A stretch of 64,000 nucleotides of DNA from the NCBI GenBank assembly GCA_036674765.1, contig JARVKI010000017.1:124001-188000 (forward strand). The letters are read 5' to 3'. The notes under the pieces were generated by a model, which was not told the DNA's origin, did not search any database, and worked only from the letters and a program-made list of their open reading frames with translations. Each line of letters begins with the position of its first letter. Within the stretch, counting starts at the first letter, position 1. Positions 34,210-44,874 of the stretch are shown here, piece after piece. This stretch comes from Seiridium cupressi (Eukaryota > Ascomycota > Sordariomycetes > Amphisphaeriales > Sporocadaceae). Position numbers and translations under genes: made by a program.

Positions 34210-37200
34210 TCAGAATGCCCATTGTCTCAGCCAATTCTCAACCAGTGGTTCTTGGATCTCGGTTAGGCCCGTTAATGTCGGTGATGCCGCCACAGCTTTC
34301 GAGGTATCTAGTGCAGCAAATTCCGTGCTCCCGAACGTTATCCCTTCAAAGAATTCCAGCAATATGACTGCCGGATTATGCGCCACCTCCCCGGCTTCGA
34401 TCGTGCATGCACTTTTACGCAATGCTTGAACCCATGTCTCCATCGATACCATATGTACCTGTTTCTCATGAGTCAGGTGCGCGTGGATAGTGGGCGCCAG
34501 CCTAGCCCACGTGGTTTTTTGTGGGTTGACGCCGTGATATACTACAGCACCAGTCTCAGTGCTCTGAATGGCGTGGTTCTTGGTCGCAAGCTCGACAACA
34601 CTTCGGCCAACTTCGTCGACGGGGACCCAATCCACAGTTTCCAGCTGACCTAGAGTTTCTGGTAGCTTACCCAGAAACTTGGAGCTCGCGATCAAACTCG
34701 GTAACCATTCCTGCTTTGGCCAGACACCAGCTTCCGATGTTGGGCCCGCGATCTGACCTAGTCGGTAAATCGTGGTGGGGACTTCTGCTTCTTTGTTCGC
34801 TATATCGAGCAGGCGTTCCGCGACGAATTTGGACTGGCCATAGCCCGATCCCTGCGGGGTCTTCCAGCTGTCGAATGTCTTCTCTGGGATGGGATTATCG
34901 TGCGGTAGTCCACCCACTGCACTGATGCTGGAGATGAAAAAGAGCAGAGCGCTGAATTTGGACTGTGCCGAAAAGTCAACGAATCGCCTTACCGCACCTA
35001 TCTGTTTGGCGTAGGATTTGACGCTGAGGTTGAAATCAACCTGCCAAGCGTTGTGAATGACTAGTGTCACTTCTCTGAGGAGGGTTCGATACTGCTGCGT
35101 GTCGAGACCAAAGTATGGTTTTGTCAGATCCGCGTCAAAGAACTCGACTTTCTTCGAAGGCAGATCCTGCAGGCCTTTGGCAGCTTGGGACTTTCTCTGT
35201 CGCTCACTACTGCCAGGGCCACGGTTTAGACAGTAGATGTGTTTGACTTCCGCATTACTCAAAAGCGAGTCAAGAATGTACGATCCTAAAGAGCCTGTGG
35301 ATCCTGTAAGAAGAGCTACGGCCCCATCCGAAGGTTGTGGCTCTGGCTTTCTTGCCGTTATGGGCATATTTGTTGCATAAAGGTCTAAGAGCTTTTGTAA
35401 CCTGTCTTCGTCGCTTCCATCCGTCAGTGTCTGATCTCGTCCCTCCACCACGGCCAACACAGCTTCAATGAGAGCAAGAATGCTGGGGTTCGAATACACC
35501 ACTTTAATCTGGAACGGTGCAATCCCACGACTTGATAGCAATCTGTTGATTGCTTTGGTGATCGAAACTACTTGCAACGAGTCCAGCCCCAGCTCGAAAA
35601 GGTTGGCGTCCAGAGAAACTTGGGCCATATCGAGATCGGTTGATTCAGCGACGATACGCTTCACAGCGTCATGGATACTACCGTTGCCATCCTGTAGTAC
35701 ACTAGAAGCTTCCGTAGGGCGAGAAAGTGCCTGCTCGTTCGCCCTGTACAGCGCATCGAGTTCTTGGGCGTACAAGTCCAAGCTTAGCTTGCGTTGCACA
35801 GTTCCCTTGCCGGCTCTCAGCATAGGCTTCTCGGCTGTAGTGAGGAGGATCATATTCTTGTGGATGCGACCATACGATGGACTTTCCTTGTTCGCAGCCT
35901 GTATAGATGGCCATATCAGGCCTAGGAGCTCATTTCTCTCTACGTCGTTGCCTGGTGGTTTCACAGCCTCGACGAGCAGACTCGACTGGAAACGTCCAAC
36001 TCCCGCAATAATTGCCGCGCTAATGGCAGGGTCAGTTGTTATTATGTGCTCCAAATCTACAGGATTGAGCTTTTCGCCTGTGGAGAAGACGATGATGTTG
36101 TCAGTTCTTCCTCTGTACAGCCACGCATCCTTTTTCGATGGATGCCTCGAGTACAAGTCCTTCATAGGCCATTCCTCCAACTCAGGGAACGTCCCAAATA
36201 TGCCCTGATATGGATGGAGCTCCTTGCGTCGCACGATGAAGTGCTCGTATAGCCCATCCGAGACCTCACGAAATTCACTCCCAAGAACGGGGCTGTAGCT
36301 CAAATAGGCCCAGTCTTCGGGGTCGCAATGCTGAATCGGAAGAACGCCACATTCTGTCGACCCGAGACAGTTCATCAGCCGCGTCTTGTTCGTCACCACA
36401 TCTCCTACGGCCTGTGGGAGAGGGCCGCCGCCATACGTGACCTGTTGAAGTCTTGCAAGATTTTCCAGATATTCTGGGTTCTTGACGAGGTCAACGATGC
36501 TCGCCGGGGCGAGACAGCTGTGCTGCACGTTACCATGAACATGAACTGCATTAATTGCCTCCGAGGACGGCGGAGAGGGCCCCAGAACGACAGTAAAGCC
36601 GCAAAATATGGAAGAGAGGAGTATTGAGATACCTGCGCAATGGAACAAGGGGAAGCAGAGATAGAGACGCATACCCGCACACATTGCTGGGTACGTTGGC
36701 TGATAACCCAGCGAGGGCAGTGTTGTAAAGGTGTCTAATTGCACGACTGTGGCATGAGGCTGGATGATGGGCTTCGGCATGCCTGTAGACCCGGATGTGT
36801 GTAAAACCACGAATGGGTCGAGCCTAGCTTCCGCAAATGTCTTGGTGTATGGATATGGCTTCTTGGGTTCACCTTCGGTCCAGTGCTGCAACTCCGGAAT
36901 TTCAAGGACCTTCATCTGCCTCGCTGCCAGGATCTGCTTGACCACTGGCAGAGGAAAGTTGGGTGGAAGCAGGAAAGTACTGCATTGTGTTTCCTCAAAC
37001 AGAAACAAATGCGCATCAAGGGTATTGCGTGGCGAGTTCAAGAGCAGCTTGTATCCAGCCTTGATGGTGGCCAGCACTAGGACGGCGTAAATGACATCTT
37101 GAGGTCCTAGATAAGTAAGCGTCGGGAAATCTTGTCCCCTTCCTAGATTCTCTTCCAGATACCAGGCGACACGATCTACAGCACCGGCAAATGTTTTCGC

Positions 37201-37356
37201 TGTGAGATCTAGGAAACCATCTTTGGGATCTCTGGTCTTTGATATGGAGTAGAAGATTCGCTCTGGGTCGTTTACTGCGATCTCATCGACAAGTGACGGG
37301 AGCAGACGCTGACTGAGAGGAGCCATCTCAATCACAGGGCATGACAAGGAACCCAT
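34210..37356 (-). CDS. NRPS-like A-T-R enzyme (carboxylic/aryl acid reductase type)
   Basis: An intronless frame of 1048 codons. The adenylation domain (about 15-540) has HTSGSTGMPKP at 186-196, the GSTECG box at 332-337 and YRGRTDNIIVFSTGEKLNP at 414-432. The carrier domain (about 560-635) has LFELGLDSLQVV, with the phosphopantetheine Ser at 593. The reductase domain has a Rossmann start ALLTGSTGSLGSYI (681-694), HNAWQVDFN (768-776) and YGQSKF (839-844), the Tyr-xxx-Lys pair of the short-chain reductase fold. There is no condensation domain. The architecture loads an acid as AMP ester, then thioester, and releases it by NADPH reduction, usually as an aldehyde. Close analogues act on orsellinate-type aryl acids (for example StbB and AscB). 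The upstream neighbour on the same strand is a UbiA prenyltransferase, which favours an aryl substrate. Confidence 0.9.
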   Translation of the reverse strand: MGSLSCPVIEMAPLSQRLLPSLVDEIAVNDPERIFYSISKTRDPKDGFLDLTAKTFAGAVDRVAWYLEENLGRGQDFPTLTYLGPQDVIYAVLVLATIKAGYKLLLNSPRNTLDAHLFLFEETQCSTFLLPPNFPLPVVKQILAARQMKVLEIPELQHWTEGEPKKPYPYTKTFAEARLDPFVVLHTSGSTGMPKPIIQPHATVVQLDTFTTLPSLGYQPTYPAMCAGMRLYLCFPLFHCAGISILLSSIFCGFTVVLGPSPPSSEAINAVHVHGNVQHSCLAPASIVDLVKNPEYLENLARLQQVTYGGGPLPQAVGDVVTNKTRLMNCLGSTECGVLPIQHCDPEDWAYLSYSPVLGSEFREVSDGLYEHFIVRRKELHPYQGIFGTFPELEEWPMKDLYSRHPSKKDAWLYRGRTDNIIVFSTGEKLNPVDLEHIITTDPAISAAIIAGVGRFQSSLLVEAVKPPGNDVERNELLGLIWPSIQAANKESPSYGRIHKNMILLTTAEKPMLRAGKGTVQRKLSLDLYAQELDALYRANEQALSRPTEASSVLQDGNGSIHDAVKRIVAESTDLDMAQVSLDANLFELGLDSLQVVSITKAINRLLSSRGIAPFQIKVVYSNPSILALIEAVLAVVEGRDQTLTDGSDEDRLQKLLDLYATNMPITARKPEPQPSDGAVALLTGSTGSLGSYILDSLLSNAEVKHIYCLNRGPGSSERQRKSQAAKGLQDLPSKKVEFFDADLTKPYFGLDTQQYRTLLREVTLVIHNAWQVDFNLSVKSYAKQIGAVRRFVDFSAQSKFSALLFFISSISAVGGLPHDNPIPEKTFDSWKTPQGSGYGQSKFVAERLLDIANKEAEVPTTIYRLGQIAGPTSEAGVWPKQEWLPSLIASSKFLGKLPETLGQLETVDWVPVDEVGRSVVELATKNHAIQSTETGAVVYHGVNPQKTTWARLAPTIHAHLTHEKQVHMVSMETWVQALRKSACTIEAGEVAHNPAVILLEFFEGITFGSTEFAALDTSKAVAASPTLTGLTEIQEPLVENWLRQWAF

Positions 37357-38409
37357 ACTCGTTCATTCATTCAGTCAACCGGTACCCAGAAGCCCGAGAG
37401 AAGCCAGCGCGGTCGGCTTAAAAGGGCTCCCGAGCCATGCCGACAGACGTACCCGCGGCAATATTCAGGTGTCGAAGTCCCTTGCACGCAAGGGGGTCCA
37501 AAAAAGGACTTCGGGGAACCACAGAATACTACCTAGCCCCCGGCGCGAGGAAACCCTGCAGAAATCTTACGTCAAGGTATCCTGGCAGCCCTGGCTACCC
37601 ACATCAAACTCACAGACATCTTGGCCTTGCTGCACTGTGCCGCTAGTAATCTGTCTCGTGGCGACTCCAATAGGATTCAATCACCTCGGCCGCCTGCATC
37701 CTCTCCATGTGGCTTTTTACGCAACCGGGCAAGTCGGATTCGACATGCATTAGTACAGGAGTTGTGTTCTATATAATCCCGCGTTCCTCTAGAATAGCGT
37801 TCAGAAAATCGTTGCCAAGATGCTGCCGCGTATGCTGGTGGGGCTACAGGAGTTGCAATGCTTTGGGGATCTGAGAGGCAGGAGGGTGTCAGCGGAAACT
37901 GCCCACTTCTCTACGAGTATATAACTTCCCTGGAGGGCAAGGTTTCAGCCACCCATCCATCCATTCTATTTGTCAAATGCCTGTCACAATGTGTTTCTAT
38001 TTCCAGTACTCGTTTGACTCAGGCGACTTTTAGCCATTAGTTTCGACGGCCAAACGTTGAAACGCCATAGTTCAATGTAGATGACTACCTATTGGAGTGC
38101 CACAAAAGTCTAATTATCGGCCAAGCTAAATTCATACCTCAATGTGGCAGTAGGTCATTAGTATTCCGTCTCCTCCAAGACAGTTGTGGAGTATGGCAGC
38201 TAGTGCGTGTCGTCAACACACCATTGGTCGAATTCAATAACAGATAGGAACTTCTATTCTAGTATCTAATAGCTGTGTGGATGTGCGAAAAATATGCTGT
38301 AAACATCGTTATCATCATGTGGGAAAGGGGAAAACAAAAGGAATCAGCCTTCCTTCCTGGCTCTCTCTGAGAAGTCAGACTACGCTCAAGAGTGTATAGT
38401 TGAGCCGTT
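37357..38409. other. Spacer between prenyltransferase and NRPS-like gene
   Basis: About 1.05 kb holding the promoter of the NRPS-like gene and the 3' end of the UbiA gene. No coding sequence recognised and no clear shared cis motif identified. Confidence 0.5.
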
Positions 38410-39489
38410 TCAAGCCTGTGCGCCTAGCTTCTTGATATACTCGCCCGTTAGTCCAGCCATGAACCCCGCACCGACCAACCAGAACTGATCGTGGAACCAC
38501 GCGCCGCAGCTCTCGGGCCGCTTCAAATCCACATCATAGATATAGTACGCCATGGCCGAAGCGACACCTCCCACCGTACCGACGAAATAGACGCTGCTGA
38601 AATCCGCCCACAGTCCCACCAGCGCTAGAAGCGCCACCTGAGTTGTGGCTAGGACGCTGGCCAGGAGCTTGGTGCTGTTCTTGAATTTCAGGGCCATGCT
38701 TTTGACACCGGCGTTCTCATCGTCCGCAACATCCTGATGGGCATAAATGGTGTCGTACGTGACAGTCCACAGGATATTGGCCGCGAACAGCGCGCTCGTG
38801 GGCTTGAGAGTCTGCTTGGCGAACGGGTCGCTTCCGAGCGCGGCGACGCAGAACAGAATAGCCCACGCGAACGGAAAACCGAGCACGACTTGAGGGTAGT
38901 ACGTGACTCGCTTCATCAGCGCGTAGATGAAGAACAGCACCACGGCAACGAGCATGTGCGGCGTGCATTCGCCAGGGAACAACGACAGGAGCGGGTACAT
39001 GACGGCTAGCTGCGCGAGTGTGAAGATGTTCGCTTGGCTGGTCGAGATGGCACCGCGTGCAATGGGCCGATGGCGACAACGCTCGACCTGGCGGTCGAAC
39101 TCTTGGTCTACATTGTCGTTCCAGGCACAAGACGCCCCGCGCAGTAAGATGTTAAATGGCAGCAATACAGCGGCCATTTTCAAGAGTGCGGCAGGCTCAA
39201 TGGTAGTCGGCGAGATGCAGGCCGCATATACGAGACCGATCAGGTAAGGGAAGTAGAAGGCATACAGACCGGCGGGCCGATCGATTCGCATGAGCTGAGC
39301 GTACGGGATCCATGAGGATGGGAGATGAGAGACAACTCCCGTCTTGGGATCTGAGTAAGCCGGAAGGTGTGGAAAACGATTTATTTCCTTGCTTCGGAGA
39401 GATTTGACAGGTTTGTTCCGGGTTGCATGGATAGCACTAGTTTCTGATCTGGCAGCCATTTTTCCTGCAGGCTGAGATGCTGGCTGCAA
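38410..39489 (-). CDS. UbiA-family aromatic prenyltransferase
   Basis: A single frame of 359 codons. The substrate-side Asp motif NDNVDQEFDR is at 124-133. The second motif YDTIYAHQDVADDENAG is at about 244-260. Both are placed in loops between hydrophobic helices, and about eight or nine membrane segments are visible. The early block LMRIDRPAGLYAFYFPYLIG (67-85) is more like the fungal meroterpenoid prenyltransferases than COQ2, where that block usually ends in a Trp-rich helix. The N-terminal 35 residues are basic and Ser/Ala-rich, so a mitochondrial COQ2 role cannot be excluded; a Met at 11 could be an alternative start. It should attach a polyprenyl chain (for example farnesyl) to an aromatic acid, with Mg2+, in an internal membrane. 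It is on the same strand as, and next to, the NRPS-like reductase. Confidence 0.87.
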   Translation of the reverse strand: MQPASQPAGKMAARSETSAIHATRNKPVKSLRSKEINRFPHLPAYSDPKTGVVSHLPSSWIPYAQLMRIDRPAGLYAFYFPYLIGLVYAACISPTTIEPAALLKMAAVLLPFNILLRGASCAWNDNVDQEFDRQVERCRHRPIARGAISTSQANIFTLAQLAVMYPLLSLFPGECTPHMLVAVVLFFIYALMKRVTYYPQVVLGFPFAWAILFCVAALGSDPFAKQTLKPTSALFAANILWTVTYDTIYAHQDVADDENAGVKSMALKFKNSTKLLASVLATTQVALLALVGLWADFSSVYFVGTVGGVASAMAYYIYDVDLKRPESCGAWFHDQFWLVGAGFMAGLTGEYIKKLGAQA

Positions 39490-41928
39490 AGTTTCGGAAG
39501 GGAAGGGGAGTCTTCTTGGGATGACAAAGACTTCTTAATATATTCGAAAATTCTCGTGGGAAATGCACAACAAGAAGCTCGCTGGTCACACGAGTATGTA
39601 TGCGCCTAAACTTTAATTCATGAGAGTGTAGATAAACGTGTCCTCGCGGAAAAATTCCAGCCACTAGATAAGCGACCTGTTCTTCTGGTATATGACAAAG
39701 CCATGAGCGGTTTTGCCTCAACAACGTGACAGCCCCCTTGCATTACCCTGGTCTGACTCTCCCTTGTCTCTGACCTTCCCACGTGCCAGCTTGCATTCCA
39801 CGCATAAAGATGCATCCTGTAGGTTGGAAGACTGCAGGCCGGCAGAGCATGGAACAACGCCAGAATGCAGCGGTACAGAGGACAAAAATGGACGATCCCC
39901 ATGGCCCCGGAGGCGGGCCGGTGGCTCCAGCAAATCATCAAGTTCGGCTGTTATCTCGCAAGCTGCTCTGCTATGAGCTTCTTCTGCTGTGAGCGATTAT
40001 CCTCTCTGGATTGAGCACCGCCATGGGTCGTATAATTCCCTGTCCGGGCTGGCGGGCAAACCATATCCTAGTAAGCGACTTACACCGAACAGCTGTCCAC
40101 TCCACCGTGCGGACGACGTTGCATAGGACGGTGCCGACCATCGTATTCCACGTTTTCAGGTGCAGGTCGCTTAGGTACCACATCAACCCTGCGGACCGTG
40201 ATTGGTTTTATACCCTGGCATGGAAGATTCCATTACGGTGATAATACAATGCACTCGTAAGCTGATGAATCCCACCCATCATCCCCGGCCCCACCCGTCG
40301 ATTTAGCACCCAAGGGGAGAGTTCCGGAGAACGCGCCAGCTTCAAATGGCTCCCCAGCCTAGGAACGGCCCGTTGTCCCAAACCTTTTAGTTTTAACTAG
40401 TCCTCACCAGCCGGTGCGGTTGTACAAAGTCGAGGGCCGCATAGAGGCACCGGCTCTCGCCATGACGCGCAGTTGATAGCGTTGGATCATACATATATCG
40501 AGCACGTCCATCGATCTCCCTAAACGGTCTTTGGATGGTCTGAAAAACGTGGGCCACATCCCTCGATTCCACGACATGGATCGATCGGACCGTTCTATCA
40601 ATTCCCCGCGCTCCCGATGAGACTACCGCGAACGGGGTTGTACTCGATCAATTTGTCCGACCGAGTTTCGCTTGATGCCTGCGCCGCACAACCCGCTGGG
40701 CTGGTGATGCTACTAGCACCCTGGAAAACACTCTTAATATACCTGTGGTTCACCCAAATTGGTGTTGTAGTATGCATGAATAGTTCGGAGATGCCTTCCT
40801 AGGTAGGCACGCCCAACAGCATGCATACGCGCCACCCATCCGGTTGCTGTCGGTTCCCTTGGTCCAAGGATCAGATCATGATACCAGGCCGCCGGACATC
40901 GTCCCGTATGCTGAAACAGCCTTCATTCCTCCTCATTGTTATTCCACGTGGTCTGTTTCGCTTCCTCATGTGCGGAATGGCCTGTCAGGATTATTCCCAT
41001 TGTTGAAATCCTTCTGCCTCCTGGTATCAGCGTCCGGGGATGCCGAGGGTCGCGAAATGCTAGGGCAACCAGGGTGTAAACCTGGCTCCCTCCACTTTCG
41101 CCGTCTCGGCACCATGGTCCTCTGTCCGGGGACCGACCAAATGGGGGAAGAATCAGATGTCATGTTCCGTGCCGACAGATGAGGTGTCCACTCTGTGGTC
41201 GAACCTAATTGTGCAGCATTTTTTGCGCTACCTTGCCCGTTGCAGTCCCGATGCGCATGGCAGTGCGCAAAGATGGCCATCGATCCGCGCACCTGCTGCT
41301 GCGGCATGCATTCCGTTCCTTCCGATTGACAGAGAGCCTCGACTTCTGATGCGTGACCATTCCATGCTGTCGGGTCTCTCAAGGGTGCCATCTTGATCGG
41401 GGGCCTGGGGCCTGGGGCCTGAGGGAATGGATCGAAGCCCTGGCACGTAATGAGAGCCACCGGCCCGACGATTTCATGGCTAAGCGCCGCCAAAGCACGG
41501 ATTCAATACCCCCTGCTTGTACGGTACCATAGTACACACATTTTCGTTTAATTAGTGGGGCAGCCTCGGTATGGTAAGATGTATGGCCAGATTCTCACAC
41601 TGAGCAACGGAGCTAGTGTAAAACAGTCAATGAGGGCGAGTTTCATTTTCCAACTTGGGACACTGTCATATGCACTACGAGAATCCATTCCCATTCCAGT
41701 ACCCTGACATCAATATCGATGACACGAACAAATTCGTAGTATGAGTAACTTCTGATGTCTTCTTGAACAGGGCCACGTACGTTTCAACGAGTGGGCTAAC
41801 ATATCTGAATTTCAGTGAGACGAGGTGGTACTGCATATGAAATAGCTGGTGGGCTAGTCACTTATTTAAGACTCGTAACTATGGAGATCACCGATATCTC
41901 GTGATGGATCAATTTGCCATACGTTTCT
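39490..41928. other. Long spacer, no gene recognised
   Basis: About 2.4 kb. Frames of 60-175 codons occur on both strands (longest 40966-41493, minus) but overlap one another and match no family. A threefold GGGGCCT tandem lies near 41399-41420. The left end holds the promoter of the prenyltransferase gene. Confidence 0.5.
41399..41420 (+). repeat. Tandem GGGGCCT repeat
   Basis: Three head-to-tail copies of GGGGCCT in non-coding DNA, one of the few short tandem repeats in this part. No function inferred. Confidence 0.7.
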
Positions 41929-43062
41929 CTAGCGGCCCAAGACTTCGTCACGGATATTGATGAGATCGTACATTATACTTTCGTACTCCTCCTCCAAAGG
42001 CTGGTCTACAAACCAGAACGCCTTGTACTCATCTGACTTGCATGAATCCTCAAAATCAATCAGTAGCATCGAACCATCGGTGCGCCGAAGAATATTCTGC
42101 TTGTGTAGATCGCCGTGGACAATATCAAGCTTATGTAGAGATCGCACTAGTTGGCTGCAGGCTTCGATGTCCTTTCCAGCAGCCTCCTTGTCCCACTCCG
42201 CGGCGCACGTCCTCAACGTCTTCGCATCTTCGATAAACCTGCTCAGATAGCCAATGACACCTCGGCCCTCTTCTGTCACAAGACCCAAGAACTCCGGTGC
42301 TAGTCCATGACGAGCCAGTTCCTGGTGTATCTTTATCTGTCGTTCCATAATCTGGGTCCGCGTCTTGGTGGGCTGTGGGTCACTAGAAACCAAAGGTGTA
42401 TTCAAGCAATTGAATCGTACGTCCTTTTTGATGTAAGTCAACGGATGACGATATAGACATTCAGGAAACTCGACGATGCGGCACACCATCTTGCCTTCAA
42501 TCGAAGGGTGCGTTACGGTGCAAGGATTCACACTCCAGTAGGGCTCGCGCTCCTGCACATAGTCTTCCACAGTAGATGGGACATTGGTTAGCTCAACACA
42601 GTTGATTTTCACAGGATGATCAACATTCTGAACACTATCGCAGACGTCGGGCGTACCCGTCGTACGAGGAGTAAATGCCGATTTCGGGCCGTTATAGAGA
42701 GCAAGCCAAAAGTATTTCTCAGTTTCAATTGGTATCTGAGGAATATCATCAAGTAAGTGGCTGTTTGCCCTGTATTGGAAGCCGACTTCGAAAGCTGAGA
42801 CAACATTTATAATGTAGACAATTCTGTCCCATTTTGTCTGGACGCGAAGGATGTTTTCAAATCCAATTCTCTCGTTGGTCGCTAATATTTGGTGCCCGTG
42901 AAATGTGACATTGCCTCGAAGGGGCGATCTATGGACATATCGGGTGACTTCAGTCGTATAGTCTCCTTCAGAGTCCGAGTTTTCCGGTATGGGGTATAAG
43001 CCTCCTGATTTAGGATCCGAATTGGTTGGCTCGGGATCTGCATTCTCGAAAATCGTATCCAT
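41929..43062 (-). CDS. Protein-kinase-like / phosphotransferase-like protein
   Basis: An intronless 377-codon frame. The C-terminal third has the kinase-like core: KIHQELARHGLAPEFLGL, then RSLHKLDIVHGDLHKQNIL (HGDLHxxN catalytic loop) and SMLLIDFEDS in place of DFG. The N-terminal 200 residues are unlike a known domain and include an acidic start, a block around SAFEVGFQYR and CTVTHPSIEGKMVCRIVEFPE. I see no clear glycine loop, so the N-lobe is diverged or degenerate. This pattern is common in fungal kinase-like families near the aminoglycoside-phosphotransferase and choline-kinase groups. The substrate is unknown and the product is probably soluble. Confidence 0.68.
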   Translation of the reverse strand: MDTIFENADPEPTNSDPKSGGLYPIPENSDSEGDYTTEVTRYVHRSPLRGNVTFHGHQILATNERIGFENILRVQTKWDRIVYIINVVSAFEVGFQYRANSHLLDDIPQIPIETEKYFWLALYNGPKSAFTPRTTGTPDVCDSVQNVDHPVKINCVELTNVPSTVEDYVQEREPYWSVNPCTVTHPSIEGKMVCRIVEFPECLYRHPLTYIKKDVRFNCLNTPLVSSDPQPTKTRTQIMERQIKIHQELARHGLAPEFLGLVTEEGRGVIGYLSRFIEDAKTLRTCAAEWDKEAAGKDIEACSQLVRSLHKLDIVHGDLHKQNILRRTDGSMLLIDFEDSCKSDEYKAFWFVDQPLEEEYESIMYDLINIRDEVLGR

Positions 43063-43348
43063 GGCACTCGACTTTTGCCTTATGTGTACTTACCGATTGG
43101 CTAACACGGCTATATTGGGGGTTTTGATATTCGTAAGTCTGCACAATTCAAGAGAGCTAGCATTGTGACTCGAATTTATACTGGGCGCGCGCCAGAGATT
43201 TGATGCCCGGTAAATATGGATAACAATCCAGATGGTTCCTAGAATATTCTTACTGTCCACATGTAATAATGAATGGTTTCACAAAAGGGCTTGTATCGAG
43301 GGTTCCATATATACAAAGGACCCGTTTCGTATGGAATCCTAGGTCGAA

Positions 43349-43687
43349 TCAAAGAACAATTGTAGCACAGCTGTGCTTTGCCGCTGAGTGTACACTGCTT
43401 CGTATTGAGTTGTTCCATTCATTGGGTATCCAGATCTCCACTCTATCAGCTGCGAATGGTGTGCCATTGGAATTGAGTGGTTGAGAAGTTTGACTTTCGT
43501 CCTGTACAGCCAGGCCCGCTCTCGTTTTGCTTGACGTCAGGCTCCGTGGATTCTGGTATATCCTCACCATGCCTCCTATGATGAATTTGAGTGCCAACCT
43601 GCTCACATCGCCCACGTACGGCCCCATTTCATGACAGCGAATGTAGAAGCTGCCATCAGGACGAGATATGTTAAAGTTTCGAGCCAT
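43349..43687 (-). CDS. Possible small unknown protein
   Basis: A 112-codon frame (MARNFNISRPDGSFYIRCHEMGP) with a balanced, protein-like composition and no long competing frame on the other strand. No domain recognised. It could be a short gene, the first exon of a longer one or a chance frame. Confidence 0.33.
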   Translation of the reverse strand: MARNFNISRPDGSFYIRCHEMGPYVGDVSRLALKFIIGGMVRIYQNPRSLTSSKTRAGLAVQDESQTSQPLNSNGTPFAADRVEIWIPNEWNNSIRSSVHSAAKHSCATIVL

Positions 43688-43876
43688 GCTCGAATTCTAA
43701 ACATAATTTGCTAATTCAATTAGTCCTTCTTGCTTTCTTACTTCCTTCACAATTAGCTAAGAATGTATTGACAGCAAAGGTGTGCCTTTTCTGATTGCAA
43801 GCCTCTATGGATCATCTATGGGATTATGGGCTGTCAAAGACGGCACCTAACAGTCAGGTTCGTCTACTATAAAACT

Positions 43877-44874
43877 TCAATCAACATCTTCAAGGTTCAC
43901 GCCCTCCGGCGGTGTAAATAGCTCCCCAGTCTGAGACTTCCAGGCTTGCATAACATATCTGTAGAAGCCGGTTAGTAAACAAAGCAGGTTCGGACGGGTT
44001 CGTACTTACTTCGTGTGACTTCCACGGGCAGCAAGCTCGCCCTTGCTATTCCGAAACGTGATTGAAGTATATGCGAGCGTCTTGCCCACTGAAATGTGCG
44101 TGAGAAATCATTGCAACAGGAGCGGTCGGATCTTTGCTTACTCTTATCGCAGACAGCAGATACAGATATCTTGTCGCCTACCTTGCCTCCACTGCTTAGA
44201 TACGTAACTAAAGAGGGTCAGATATATATGCTGGGACAAAAGATGCGAGGTTTGCCATACCATTCAGATCGGTTGAGACTCCCGTGGCGTATAGGCCCAT
44301 AGATGCAACAGCTAAGGACCCGCCCAGATCGACCATGCTGGCAATGGTACCTCCATGAATAATCTTGAGTCGATTCTATATTTCGGTTTTAGAGTGATAG
44401 CCTCTTGAATGAGAATGACAAGACTGACTGTATGATCTTGGGTAATGTCTAACTCGAAGTCGACCTTGCCGGGCACGGCATTAACTATTCTCAACTGTGG
44501 AAGGTCAGTCGCGGGACTTCTGGCCTAGGGAGAAGGGATCACTTACATGAGGTCCAAGAAGTCTGTCGAGATGGCCCTTTCAGTCAGTCTGTATTCTTGC
44601 GATGATAACCTGAGCGACCACGTTGCGCTGGTCGACTACCGACTAACCTCGGCTCTAGGCCAGACTCGGCCATAAACGACTTCAGGACCTAGCTACCACG
44701 GTCAGCCGCGAGAGCTATGAGAGTCGGCGAATTGCTGCTTACGCCTTTCACAAACTTTACAGGGGATGCTTTCGTAGACATATTGAGCGATTGACTCCAA
44801 TCCAATGCCTGATTTGCTTGAAGCGTTGGGATATGCTGTTTGCGAGACACTTGTAGTCGACGAAGCACTGACAT
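43877..44874 (-). CDS. Hotdog-fold acyl-CoA thioesterase (PaaI/THEM2-like)
   Basis: Minus strand, about seven short exons with introns of about 50 nt whose phases agree. Pieces in order: MSVLRRLQVSRKQHIPTLQ (basic start, possible mitochondrial signal), KGLGPEVVYGRVWPRAE, GHLDRLLGPH, LRIVNAVPGKVDFELDITQDHT, and RLKIIHGGTIASMVDLGGSLA. The set continues with VTYLSSGGKVGDKISVSAVCDK, GKTLAYTSITFRNSKGELAARG, and finally YVMQAWKSQTGELFTPPEG with the stop at 43877-43879. HGGTIASMVDLGGSLA is the hallmark of the THEM2/PaaI group (catalytic Asp in the helix). The frame reads clean from end to end once spliced. It should cleave acyl-CoA to acid and CoA. It diverges from the nucleolar-protein gene 280 bp away. 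Confidence 0.84.

Noticed and set aside
35468..36208. 246-codon plus-strand frame inside the NRPS-like gene
   Set aside because: It lies wholly opposite the adenylation and carrier domains and has no family features; a shadow of a well-supported gene.
41041..41112. Possible long hairpin closed by gccgag and ctcggc
   Set aside because: The six-base stem has no extended pairing inside and is likely chance in GC-rich DNA.
40966..41493. 175-codon minus-strand frame in the spacer after the prenyltransferase
   Set aside because: Overlaps several frames on both strands, has no domain and no codon-use contrast.
37357..41928. A PKS or terpene cyclase gene linked to the reductase/prenyltransferase pair
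   Set aside because: Searched for by motif and size in the spacers; no ketosynthase, acyltransferase or cyclase motif was seen anywhere in the window.
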